Of a stretch of DNA of 64,000 nucleotides, positions 48,761 to 60,400 are shown one piece after another (the stretch's first letter is position 1; each line of letters starts with the position of its first letter). A program made the position numbers and the translations under genes. Origin of the DNA: Alligator mississippiensis (Eukaryota > Chordata > Crocodylia > Alligatoridae); contig NC_081831.1 of assembly GCF_030867095.1 (NCBI RefSeq), positions 18,266,001-18,330,000 of the forward strand, in the 5' to 3' direction. The notes beneath the pieces were generated by a model. That model did not search any database and was not told where the DNA came from. It saw only the letters and a program-made list of their open reading frames with translations.

Positions 48761-49544
48761 TGCGACTAGTAACTGTATTTTCCTCACTGAACATGTTCTA
48801 AAATGTGCCTACTGTCAAAGAAAACCTCTAGGTAGAAATGACTCTTTTTCTATTCCCATTCCCTCTCTGAGTTCAGGCAAGTAGGGATTTTGCCTCAACT
48901 GATGGAAAGCAAGGGTTTGCTTCCAGTAGCCTTGAAGATTTAATGCAGTGATAGGAGAAATGGATGCTGTTTGCTAAGTTTCAACGCAGAAGGTTTGGGC
49001 TTGATTCTGTGAGGTGCTAAGTGCCTTACTGGCTATCTATGGAAGACATGTAACATGCCCCTGTTACTATACTGATTCACAATTTTTATCATATTTCTCT
49101 TCACCACATCCCTGCAAGGTGGGGCAGTGCTTTATCCTCATTCCATCAACGGGGAACTGAGACAGAGAGAAAATTAAGGCCACATTTTCTTTTAAATTTG
49201 GTGCCAAAAGATGCAGATAGGCACTTTGCAGGGTTTTCAGAAGTGTTGAGCTGCTTAACTCCCACTAGCAGTTGCCTGTCTAAATGTTTAGATTTGTAAA
49301 TACTTTAGAAAAATCTGGCCCTAGTGATTGCCCCCAGGTCACACAGCGAGTCTGTGGCAGAGTAGAGAATTGAATCCTGGCATTCCTAAGCCCTGGACCA
49401 TGCCTTCCCTCCAAACCAGCTGGAATACGTTGGGAATCTGGGCTAATTAGCCCAGACAGAACATGGCACTGATACAGCTACACTGCTGTCAGAACCTGAG
49501 ACTGTATCCTTGTGCAGCAGGTTGTATCCCCAGGTTGCATAGAC
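48761..49544. other. Intronic DNA with antisense MIR-like SINE
   Basis: At 49105-49400 antisense MIR motifs are split by an insertion: 'aacggggaactgagacagag' is followed later by 'ggtcacacagcgagtctgtg' and 'gaattgaatcctggc'. The intervening 49190-49330 resembles decayed fold-back repeat DNA. No gene was seen. Confidence 0.45.
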
Positions 49545-49906
49545 CAGGCATGCTCAACTTTCTGGGCTCTTGGACCAGATGAGTGGCTTAAGGCCAATCC
49601 ACAGGATGGATCTTGAATGCAGGCTTGGTCTGTGGGCCAAATCCAGCATTGGGTCAGTCCACGGGTGTGACCCCCGCCTGACAGATTCAGTCATGCAGTA
49701 GTGTGCAGAATCACATCGTTCAGCTCACAGGGCTCCCCAGGGGTCTAGAGACTTGGCAGCAGGAAAGTGGCAATTAATGTTGCCACAACTCCCCCTCTAC
49801 CAAGTTTTTGGATCCATTTTCTGAAAGCAGTGGAGAGCTCCACAGGCTAAATGACACGGCCTTACAAGGTGCATCTGTCCTGCGAGTTGGGAGTTGAGCA
49901 CCACTG
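49545..49906. mobile_element. hAT-type MITE with 7/8 target duplication
   Basis: The left end CAGGCATGCTCAACTT and the right end GAGTTGAGCACCACTG are inverted repeats with four mismatches in 16. The flanking octamers gcatagac (49537-49544) and gcacagac (49907-49914) differ at one base, as expected for an aged hAT target duplication. The 362-bp body has no transposase. Confidence 0.78.
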
Positions 49907-49914
49907 GCACAGAC

Positions 49915-52900
49915 CTACCAGCTAGTCCTGAGCTAGCATGGGTGTCTATGCAGCAATGCAATGCAGTGTTGAGAAAAACCAAGGAACAAAATATCCAGAG
50001 GTCCAATTCTGAAGGTGAATTAGTGCCAGCCTTCCTCTCCTGTAGAGCAGACCAGCGAGAACCCCAGGAACTGCAGGATCGGGGTCACCCAGCCACTGCA
50101 GCCCTTCTTCACCCTACTACCATCCTGATACAGCAAACAACCCTGCATTGCACCTTTAAAGGCCAGTTTACCTGGCCCTAAAGGTGTCTAACAAAATCTT
50201 CTGCTCTGTACAATAGTACCATATTGTTTCCATTATAGGTCAATCCCATGTATAAGTTAATTGTGTTTTTTATAGGAGTGTAGCTTCTTTTTGAGGGGAA
50301 AACTAAGTCAATTTATAATCTGAACAATACAGCTGTATAGGACCCTCTGCTGTCAGTTTTCTCAGCTCCAATTGCCCTTTAAAAACAGAATGTCGCAACA
50401 TATAGTAGATACATTTGTCCTGTTCCTGATTAAAATTCATTTTCAGAGTAAAGCACTTCTCCTCCTCTCTCTCTCTCAAATAAAACTGAGAGGCAGCTTA
50501 GTCCTGGAATACACAGTTACTGATCTCAAGAGCTCCCACAGTCTTTACAGAGGGTGATGCCTCCATTTATTCAAGCAAGCTTCAGTATTTATGTATCTCA
50601 TTACATCTGCAGCCTGTAGCATCTGTTTCCACACTGTATCTGTCAAGCAACATCTTATCAGCAGAGCTCGCTTTCTATTCACTGCACTCCTTCCTCTCCT
50701 TTTACCTAACTGATAAGTAATCCAATACTTATTCTAACCTCTTTTTAAACAGCAGAAGGTCTTGGCAGACAACCTGAAACAGAATGATGTAAAGGTTTCT
50801 TATGTAGCTCTTGGAATAACAGAACCTAGGGTGAAGTCAACTCCATAGCTAGTTAAATCATCATAGTAATACTGTCCTTTGTTTATGTGGGTCATTTAAT
50901 CTGAAGCAATTTCAAAGACGTGGACTTTTGGTATATCTAAAGACATACAAGCTTGCAAGACTTACGTACTATGCCCCACACTTACAAAACTAAGTGCTGT
51001 CCCTTGGCAGTGTCAGGATAAACTGGGAGTGACCTACTGATTTCAGTGAAGCTACTCTAGACCACAGCTTTTGAATTCACAGGTAATGAAAGGGTAATTT
51101 CCCCGCAAGAAAACATTACCAATGGCACATTATACAAGGGTCAATTTTCAGCTCGTGTTTATCACTTTCCATGAAAGAGGAAGAAGTGGGATTTATCAGT
51201 TTCAGCAAAAAACTGGGAGCCAGGCTGAACAATAACTCTCTGTGACACTAACTTCTTCCATATCCTCCGGCATGTCATTTAACTGCCTTGTTGTAATTTT
51301 CCTATGGCTGATACCTAAAGGATTTGGTAATAAAGTATTGGTATTCCTTTGCCCAGCTCTGAATTGCAAGCCATTTCTTACGTGGGACATGGCAGCAACA
51401 CACCATCCAATTCTAATTCCCTCTAACATTTAAGAAGAAAAACTATAAATCTCCAAAGTAGAACTAGCCAGGACCCTGTGGTATAGTAAATACCCTTACT
51501 CTTTCACAAAATGCAGTGGCATCTTGAATGGCCATCAGTGGTCAGAAACTTTGTTATCTGCCTGTCACATCAGAAAGATGAAACCTTGCACTACACACCA
51601 CCCCAGGACAACTTGCAAAGGTGTTGGCTAATTAATGACTTAGGAAAGGCAACCAGAAATGCCATTTCTTTTAACACCTGCATGTCTTCTAAAGATCAGA
51701 GATTAGTTCACTGCTGGGCACAATTATAAGAATCCAGATAGATCACTTGCATGGACTGATTGATAGACTTTCCACCAGTGCACTGCCAGTGGTTGTTGCT
51801 CCTGCACGGTGTTCAGAGCAGTGCTGTTTGGAAGGTGATCACAGGGATGTTATTGCTTTGGCAGCATGGTTATTAGCAAAGTTGAAATGTTTTTTTAATT
51901 CATATGTGCTACTGCAGCCTAAGCAGGAAGTGAAAGTTTAATTTCCATTTAATAAAGAGCTGTTTCATGGCTGTTCACCAGTTTGTTTCAGTTTTGATCC
52001 CAGTCTATAGCAGCTGCTCCTTCAAGGTGAGGCAATCATAAATCTCCGTTTGTTCAATGGAAGCCAACACACTTCCAGCAAACAAACAGCTCCGAGCTAC
52101 CAAAAAACCACACAAAAATACGAAAACCAAGCAAAAGAGCCCACATTCCTCTGTTCCTAATTAAAAGTAACTGTTTTGTCTTCTATGAAAAGAAAAGCAT
52201 TCTCAAGGGACAGATATTGCTGGGTGCATGGACAATGGAGCTGGGACCCCTCCAACCTCATAAAGTTCAGAGACAGATTTCTCTGGTCTGAGGAAATTCA
52301 GAGATGGCTCCAGATTGGAACTTATTCCCTCAAACTCCATGGAAATTTAAATTCAGATATTCAAACTAAAGTGGGGATGACCAAAACTGCTTGGTGACCT
52401 GTCTACTCAGTTGGTTGACTAGACAACTCAGAGAGTTGTTTGATCTCTGTATCTCATCAGTCTTCATTTCAAAACAGACCCTTCAAACCAGGATACTCAC
52501 TGCATTATGGACTCCTATCTACTAGTAATTGGTCTAAGACCAACTTCTTATTCAATATAGGCCGTCAAGGTAGCATGAATTGCTAATATTTCAATGACTT
52601 CTGATCCGAGTTGGGGCTGAAATGGTGATATAAATGTGCCCCTATTGTTAATTCCTGCAGTCATCTGATCCTTGGGAGTCATCCCATCATAATACTCAAA
52701 AGATCTGCGAAAGCTGTTTCCTTAGGCCTTGAACTAGAGAAATGTAAAGTTGCTTCCTCCTTTGCTGAGTTGTCCACCTGTCAGTAGGAGGTAAATAAAG
52801 GTAGACTTGCTTTAAGAATTCCTTCTGCATGTGGCTCTTTTGGATGCAGAGTGGCATAACAAAAACTGTATTTCAGAGTAGGAAGAGCGCTCCTTTTGTT

Positions 52901-53473
52901 CCCACCCTTCCCTCTGGCATTCTGCATGCTGTTAAACAATGAAATGGCCTTTCTTCTTTTGCAGGTCTTGTCATCAGTGTGCCTCTGAGTGCTGCTGAGT
53001 AAATAACTGCATATTAAAAGGAAATGTCTTGCTAGCTGTTTATGAACAGCACTAGTTCAATGTTAAAATATTTTATTTATATAGAGACTGATCTAAAGTA
53101 CATAAAAGTTGATGGAAATATTTCCATGGACATCAACAGGGTTGAGGTCAGGCCTTTAAAAGCTCTGGTCTTGGTATTAGGGCCTGAGACTGGAGTTTGG
53201 GAAACTTGGGTTCTGTACTTTTGAAACTATTTCTCTCCATTTTTTTTGTTTTACTTCAAACATGAAAAATTCAGAATATTTCAACCATATCTTCAATTAG
53301 TAAGAAAATCAGGAAAAATGTTGTGCGAATGATGAAATCCCCCCACTTCCACCAAATATTGGCCATCTCTATTATGTCTAAGAAATGACATAAACAAGGA
53401 GATGGAACAGGTGACAAACTTCAGAAGTCTATTTATACCCAGCAATAAGAATTATTTTCTGTGAAGCATACAG
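49915..53473. other. Intronic DNA without recognised features
   Basis: No exon, LINE or structured repeat was recognised. The short frames at 49894-50181 and 51202-51433 have no known motif. Some TAATTA-rich stretches occur near 51890-51950. Confidence 0.35.
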
Positions 53474-53722
53474 TATATCTCTACACATTGCTGTACGGTG
53501 ACATTGCTATGGCACCGTGCTTTAGCACTTCCTTTTGGACGTACTAAAGCATGGTGCAGTATGGGTGGTTACTGTGCCATGTGCATGGCGCACAGTTAGA
53601 TTTCACTGCTACGTTGCTGTTATCCAAGTGTGTATACCCATGTGATCGCTAAGTCTCCACAGCGTGCCATACGGTGATGTAACATGTCACTACATTGCAG
53701 TAGGGGACATGTAGATGTGCCC
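53474..53722. mobile_element. Diverged MITE related to the TCTACAC-ended family, copy 4
   Basis: The left ATCTCTACACAT and the right ATGTAGATGTGCCC form partial inverted ends like those at 40097 and 48498. The interior differs: it has mirrored 'gtgctttagcac', 'actaaagcatggtgcag' and repeated 'acggtgac/acggtgatg'. It is probably a separate subfamily. Confidence 0.55.
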
Positions 53723-55394
53723 ATAGGGACATAATTAGAGGCAATGTAGCCAAAGAAGGCTACATTTAATTAATTAGAAAGTTTCTCAACAATGAAACGG
53801 CTCATTCTGTGGAACAGTCACAGTATTGCCTACCCAAACATTCAAACATCACAAATCCGCCCCCCCCACCCCCAAATTCTTGTGATTTGCTATAAAAAAT
53901 CATGAGTTTTGTTTTAAACTAGTAATACATGTCGAGTTCTCCTTATTTGTCTTCAAGTATGTGGAATCTTTAAGGTGAGTCTTGTTCGTGCTTCTCTCAA
54001 CTGTCATGGCGGCTACAAACTTCCAAGAAAGGAAGAAAGAAATCTAATATTACCATGTATCCATCAGACTCAGGGACCTGGAACTTAAAAAGAGCAAACA
54101 TCAAATATTGTGAGACTCTCAATGAAATTACAAGAGCGTATAACACTGCAAAAAGTGCTGGAAGCCTGATTGCTTGGATGTAGTTGAAGTACAAAGGAAT
54201 ATCTGTAGCAATCCATCCTGTCTGGGCCAGGAGATGGACTACATGATTGAATAGGCCTTTCCCATAATGTTCTTATTAATCAGCTGTTTGGTTTTCAGCC
54301 ACTCCCCCCCAGCTGGCTCCATGGAGTGTGCACTCTTTTCCAAGCTCATGCTTTCATGTTTCTGTTAACAAAAAGTTCCTCTCTCAAGCCTACATCAGCT
54401 TCACCCTCTTTGCCCACCCATGCACCTCAAGAAGCACTTCGTTCAGCATGAGAATGTGTGGTATCCCCCCTTCCCAAAGCAAAGACAAAACAAAAAAACC
54501 CACAGACTTGGGCTTGGGAAAATGGGTAATTAGTCTGATGGGAAATAAACTGCCATTTCAGCACTTTGCTCACCACTGGGTCCTGCAACAATGACAACAC
54601 CTCAGCCAGGGAGAAAGGGGCTCAGTGCTGTACTGTCAGCGCACCGAGGAGCTGACAGGGCTAACCACTGGCATCCGGGGCTCATTCCTTCGTGCCAATT
54701 CTGGTAATTCCAAGCCCCAGACAAGCTTTTAGCAAAATGTAAAGGGCCATTGTTGAAAATGTGCCTGGTTCTTAGAACTGCTATAAGCCTTCAGGTCCAC
54801 CAAATATGTGGCGGGGGGAGGAGGAGGGGGGTGGGAAGTAGGGATCGGTTGAAAGAAGGAAAATGTCAGCGTTATGTCACAGTGACTTTAAAATTGGTAG
54901 AAAATGACTGGAAATAATGGCTGGGTTCAGGCAAATTTACCTTTCTTTGCACACTTATACAAGTGTAAACCATTGGTGAGGAGCATGAGTATAAGCCACT
55001 GGAAAGCAAGTGTTAGAAATCCCCCCTGTGCTCATCTGCAGCTCATAGGAGTTACAGCCCTAACTATTTGTCTTTAGCTCTGGTTCAGTCCCTGAAGCAC
55101 TGGACTAGATGGCAACCATCATGTTGGGAAAAGCAGAATTTTATATACATGGTCTGAGCTGGATAAGAGAAGCTAGCCATATCCCTGAACTCTTCTGGAC
55201 CACCCGGCAGAGACACTGATTGGACTGGAGGTGTTTATACTCTTGAAAGACTACCCGGCTGTCACTTCTCCGTAAGCTCCACCAACAACCAGTGAGGCCT
55301 GCAACTCTTCTTTGCAGGCAGTATAACTCTAGAAACAACTAGCTACCAGTTTGGGACAATGGGCCCTGTGGTTGTCTTTTACATTGACTTTACA
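53723..55394. other. Intronic DNA, possible CR1 3' fragment
   Basis: At about 54165-54285 'ggagatggactacatgattg' and 'cctttcccataatgttctta' could be a worn CR1 3' end. A G-rich tract lies at 54809-54840. Otherwise nothing was recognised. Confidence 0.35.
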
Positions 55395-56604
55395 GGTGAC
55401 CTATCACCTGGACAATGGAGATGAGATTGATGTCATATATCTTGACTTCAAAAAAGCCTTCGATCTGGTGTCTCATGATCGTCTCTTGGAGAAACTGGCC
55501 AATTGTCGCCTTGGGTCCCCCACGATCCACTGGCTGGAAAATTGGCTCCGGGGTCAGACCCAGAGGGTAGTAATTGATGGAAGTCACTCATCGTGGTGTC
55601 CTGTGACCAGTGGGGTCCCCCAGGGCTCTGTCCTTGGACCCATACTGTTCAACATCTTCATTAATGATGTGGACACTGGAGTCAGAAGCGGGCTGGCCAA
55701 GTTCGCCGATGACACCAAACTTTGGGGCAAAGCATCCACACCAGAAGACAGGCGGATGATCCAGGCTGACCTGGACAGGCTCAGCAAGTGGGCGGACGAG
55801 AATCTGATGGTGTTCAACACCGACAAATGCAAGGTTCTCCACCTTGGGGAAAAAACCCGCAGCATCCTTATAGGCTCGGCAGTGCTATGTTGGTTAGCAC
55901 TATGGAAGAAAGAGACTTGGGGGTCATCATTGACCACAAGATGAACATGAGCCTGCAATGCGATGCTGCGGCTAGTAAAGCGACCAAAACGCTGGCTTGC
56001 ATCCATAGATGCTTCTCAAGCAAATCCCGGGACGTCATTCTCCCCCTGTACTCGGCCTTAGTGAGGCCGCAGCTGGAGTACTGCGTCCAGTTTTGGGCTC
56101 CACAATTCAAAAAGGATGTGGAGAAGCTTGAGAGAGTCCAGAGAAGAGCCACGTGCATGATCAGAGGTCAGGGAAGCAGACCCTACGATGACAGGCTGAG
56201 AGCCCTGGGGCTCTTTAGCCTGGAAAAGCGCAGGCTCAGGGGTGATCTGATGGCCACCTACAAGTTTATCAGGGGTGACCACCAGTATCTAGGGGAACGT
56301 TTGTTCACCAGAGCGCCCCAAGGGATGATGAGGACAAATGGTCACAAACTACTACAAGATCGTTTCAGGCTGGACATAAGGAAGAATATCTTTACTGTCT
56401 GAGCCCCCAAGGTCTGGAACAGCCTGCCGCCGGAGGTTGTTCAAGCGCCTTCATTGAACACCTTCAAGATGAAACTGGATGCTTATCTTGCTGGGATCCT
56501 ATGACCCCAGCTGACGTCCTGCCCTTTGGGTGGGGGGCTGGACTCGATGATCTTCCGAGGTCCCTTCCAGCCCTAATGCCTATGAAACCTATGAAACCTA
56601 TGAT
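55395..56604 (+). mobile_element. Relatively young CR1 LINE copy, 5'-truncated, with repeated 3' tail
   Basis: The frame 55351-55944 covers the RT from YLDFKKAFDLVSHDRLL (first catalytic Asp) through SGVPQGSVLGPILF to the catalytic FADD at 55702-55713. A one-base loss in the A run near 55850-55856 moves translation to the frame 55788-56402. That frame has [31 protein letters not shown] and FRLDIRKNIFTV. A TGA at 56400-56402 interrupts a position that is Arg in relatives, as a CGA-to-TGA change would. The 3' end carries three 'cctatgaaa'-type units (56578-56604). It is the same subfamily as 3685-4555. Confidence 0.93.
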
Positions 56605-56869
56605 ACAGGTAAACTGAGGTAGAGAAAGGGAAGTGGGTTAGTAACAGAGTTGGGAATTGACCCCTAGAGACCTATTCCTAACTCTGCTGTTTCTGTCAGT
56701 GATTCTGACTGAGGCCCCTGGCAGCTGTTATACTTAAGACACAATTAACCAATTAATCATGCCTTAAATTGTAATCTGGCCACATGGTCAGGCAATTTAT
56801 GGTGCAATAAAACAGGAAATAAGCCAAACAATTATTACATCAAAAATATGTACTAATTTTGTGGCTGAT
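56605..56869. other. Short intronic stretch without recognised features
   Basis: The first part resembles a worn antisense SINE ('gtaaactgaggtagagaaagg', 'gttgggaattgaccc'). Nothing else was seen. Confidence 0.3.
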
Positions 56870-57420
56870 TTCCATTGCACCATACACTGAATGTGTGGCA
56901 ACTGGCCTCAGTGTGGTCTCCATCAGCCAACAATCAGTTGATTGCTGGCTGGCTCCAGGACCACACCAGGCCTCAAACTGGTCCAAGTGTGGTCTCTGCT
57001 AGTCAACAATCAGCAGGATCAGGACCACACTGGGGCTCAAACCAGATGATCATCAGCTGGATCAGAACTGTACCAGGGCTTAAAGTAACCCTGGTGTGGT
57101 CCCAATCCTACTGACAATCCCCTGATCCTTGGCTGGTAGGGACTGCACCAGCCCAGTTCAAGCCCCAGTGCAGTCCTGGTCCTTGAACCTTCCCCAGTTG
57201 GTCCCTAGTGCCAGATGGCTATCACCTGATTGTTGGCACCCAGCTTTCAACTTGCCAGTTGACTCCAGGCTCCTATGCACTGGCAAATAAGGTGCAATTG
57301 GGATCTGATGATCCCTGGTCCCAAAATCACCCATCCTACCTTGCACATGTGGCACAGCAGGAGGCATGATTATTGGGATCAAGGATCAGATCCCACTGCA
57401 CCTGTAAATGAATGTCTGTC
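56870..57420. repeat. Degenerate internal-repeat block
   Basis: Variants of 'gaccacaccaggcctcaaac', 'gtgtggtctc' and 'caacaatcag' recur several times in both orientations between 56895 and 57180. Related words continue to about 57390. The outer text 'aatttatggtgcaataaaac' (56797) and 'cactgcacctgtaaatgaat' (57394) is partly inverted, which suggests one MITE-like unit with internal repeats. The family is unknown. Confidence 0.45.
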
Positions 57421-60400
57421 AGCAGCCTGAGTTACTAGATTCACTTTTGTTGGATGAATTCTTTACTGAGTCATTTTCTTCCTCTCAACCTGTCCCTCTG
57501 CAGCATGGCAGGATTGATTTTGTTATTATTACCATACACCCCCAGCACTAGGATGTTGAACACAGCTGGCAGATCTGTTTATCTCTGGTCATGGTGGTTT
57601 TAAACACCCTGACGGTTAAGAAAATAACCCTAGGAAGTTTTGCATCAACCTCATTTTTCAAAAGGATCCAAGTTAGGGACTGAACACAAATCTCCAATTG
57701 AGTCAAACAGTAGCATTAACTCACCGTGCCCCAGTTCCCAAGTGAAGAGTCAGGAAGGGTTGCATTTTCTTTTCTAATGAGCTGTGAAATGTTTTGTTTG
57801 TGAATAACTCCATGTGTGGATGCTCTTATTCCAGAATAAAAGTATTGACTCATGAAGCTATTAAACAGCAGCTATTCCTGAAACACTCCAATGTAGATGG
57901 ACCCTCGGGTCAGCTTCACTTTGCTATAAATCCAGGTTTCAGCAGGCCAGAGAAAGGTGAGAAACATGCATCTTTAGCATGCCTGAGACGAAAAGTTTCC
58001 TCTGGCAGCTGACATTGAGTCATTATATCATAGTAAGGGCTTCTGGGCAGGATCTGTGGCTGGTACAAATCAGCGCAAGTAATGGAACTAGACTGATTTC
58101 CACCAGTCAGTGAGCTGATCTTTCTGCATATGGTCTTGGGAGCTTCAGATTACCCCTCATGTAATCTCATGTGTGTGAAAACAGGACAGTATCCTAGCTC
58201 CTGCTCTGCTATACTGTCCCCAGTGCAGTTTTGAGACTAGTTACCTGGATTTTTAAACAGAAACATTTCCTTCCCTTCTTCAATAGCAAAGTCTTGCCAC
58301 TGTTTTGGTGCCTCCCAATGGACACAGGTCTCAAGTACACACTTACTCCCGTGGTAAAATCATTCCCAAAGACTGATACTCCTAATGGTCTTCACAAATA
58401 TGTCACCAGACATCACAAACATTGGGCTTGCCAGGGAGAAGCACAGCTTCCCTCCTATGCTCCTGTTCTTCATGCTCTAAATGGGGAATGAGGTGGTGAA
58501 GCCACCCTGTGGGGTGCTCCCTGCTTCTCCTATCATGCAGAGACAGTACTTGGAGGTTGCCTCCAAGGCAGTGCAGAGTGGGAGTGGGTGGCAGAATGGC
58601 CTTCTCAGGGTGAGCTCAAAAGCACCATGGAAGGGATACAGCTGAACCTTGACTGCTTCACAGGTAAGTGTCCTAAATCTATATGCTCATCGCCAACACC
58701 ATTTGTTGCAGTCCCTGGCTGTTCCTTAGGGGTTCTGCTAGTTTCAGATCCAACCTGAGCTTCTTTGGCTTTTGAGGCCTTATGGGAAGCACAATACAGT
58801 GCAAATGTTTCTTGCTACTTCTTTGGTACTGGGTCTGACACTGCAGTGAATCCTGCCTGGCTTGCTAACAATGTAAAGCAAATCCTAGGGGGTTGGGCAG
58901 GGAGATGAAGCAGTTGGCATAAAGGAAGGGGGTGGGGAAGGGGATAGCACTGATCACAGCTAATTACAGATTACAATTCCTAATTGCTCCAATTAATTAT
59001 TGATAGGCAAATCCTTTCCTTTGAAGATGTCAGGTAACTTGAGAGCCCAGGGCCTGAGTAGGCTCACAGTAGTCTTTTCTCTTGTAATGAAGGTATTAAC
59101 GGTGACCACAGGAGAAGAGGCCAGGGTCCCACCATTCTCCAACTAGTTTGGGAAAAGGAAATGTAGCAAGAGGGTCCCAAAAGGAGGTTATTCTGGGAAG
59201 TGCATCTGGGCATCTCCCAGAGACTGTCAGCTCCTAAGTGCTATTGACAAGCAGAAGCCCTTGGATGCCATTAGCTGTGCTTGCCATTGATTTTATTTTC
59301 TTTAACAAGAAAATCATTCAAGTTTATACAATCTAAGTACTTTGTGCAGCCGCTTTCATCTCATCAAGTGGATGTTGTTTTGCAGCTGTTTTTCAGCAAG
59401 CAGAAAGTGAACAGTTAAAAATTATCCTAGGATGTTTTATCCCTTTGGTGGAGTAGCTGAGTCCTGTCTGGTGACTGCGCTGCCTGGGTCCTTGTTTTGT
59501 TTGTGAGCAGTCCCCCTACCAAAAGCTGAGTTAGTAAAATTCAGGAGCCTAGGTACACCCATGTGTGGGGAGAGGGCATCAGTAGTCCCACCTCCTGCTC
59601 TGTGCAGCTTACCCAGTTTCTCACCATGGAGATTTATTCAGAAAAACCTCAGAAATGGCTAGATGTTGCTAAGGAGATCCAAAGTCATAAAAAAGTCACT
59701 AGATAATTGGCAATAATTGATGCGTAGTGAACCAATGGAGGAAGCCTCAACCATCCATTTTGTCATTAGCCACTAGATCTAGGGACCAAATCACTAAGTT
59801 GGCAATTCTGGCACCATATTCCTGCCTTCTGCTCAGAAAGGCAGAGCAGAAATAAGTACCATGTATACAAGAGCCAGCAGCTGGGTTGGTGCCTTTTCTC
59901 TTCGGCGAGACTCCACAGTACCATCACCATCATCATGGAGAGAGCTTTCCTACCACCCAGCAAAGAAATCACTGTGCTAAAGTCTCTCAGGTGATACTGA
60001 AAATTGGGGCATTAGCCACAGGCTTGTTGGTTACTCTGCCCCTTCCAGATGCATGATCTCACCTTCCCTTTCTAAGGGAGAAATAAAAACAGAGAAATAA
60101 TTCTTTCCTTTCAGACTTTGAGATACTCCTCCCCCCAACTCCTCCCTGCAAGATGGACATAAGATCTGTCAGTCTTGAGGAGTATCTTACCTCCAGCAGT
60201 GGCCAACAATTAATAATTCTGCTACTCTTAATAATAATCCGTAGCAGTTTTATCTGTCGACCTCAAGGTCCATTTCAGAAGTGGGTGTAATCATTTTGCT
60301 CCATACTTTTTTGGGGAGAAGAACCTTGCAATAGGATGAGAGGAAGGGCCACATTTGAAACACAGGTCCTAAAACATTAGTGGCCAATCTCAGAACTTAC

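Noticed and set aside
55584-56282. Minus-strand frames of 74-140 codons opposite the CR1 at 55395
   Set aside because: They are antisense shadows of the CR1 reverse transcriptase frames.
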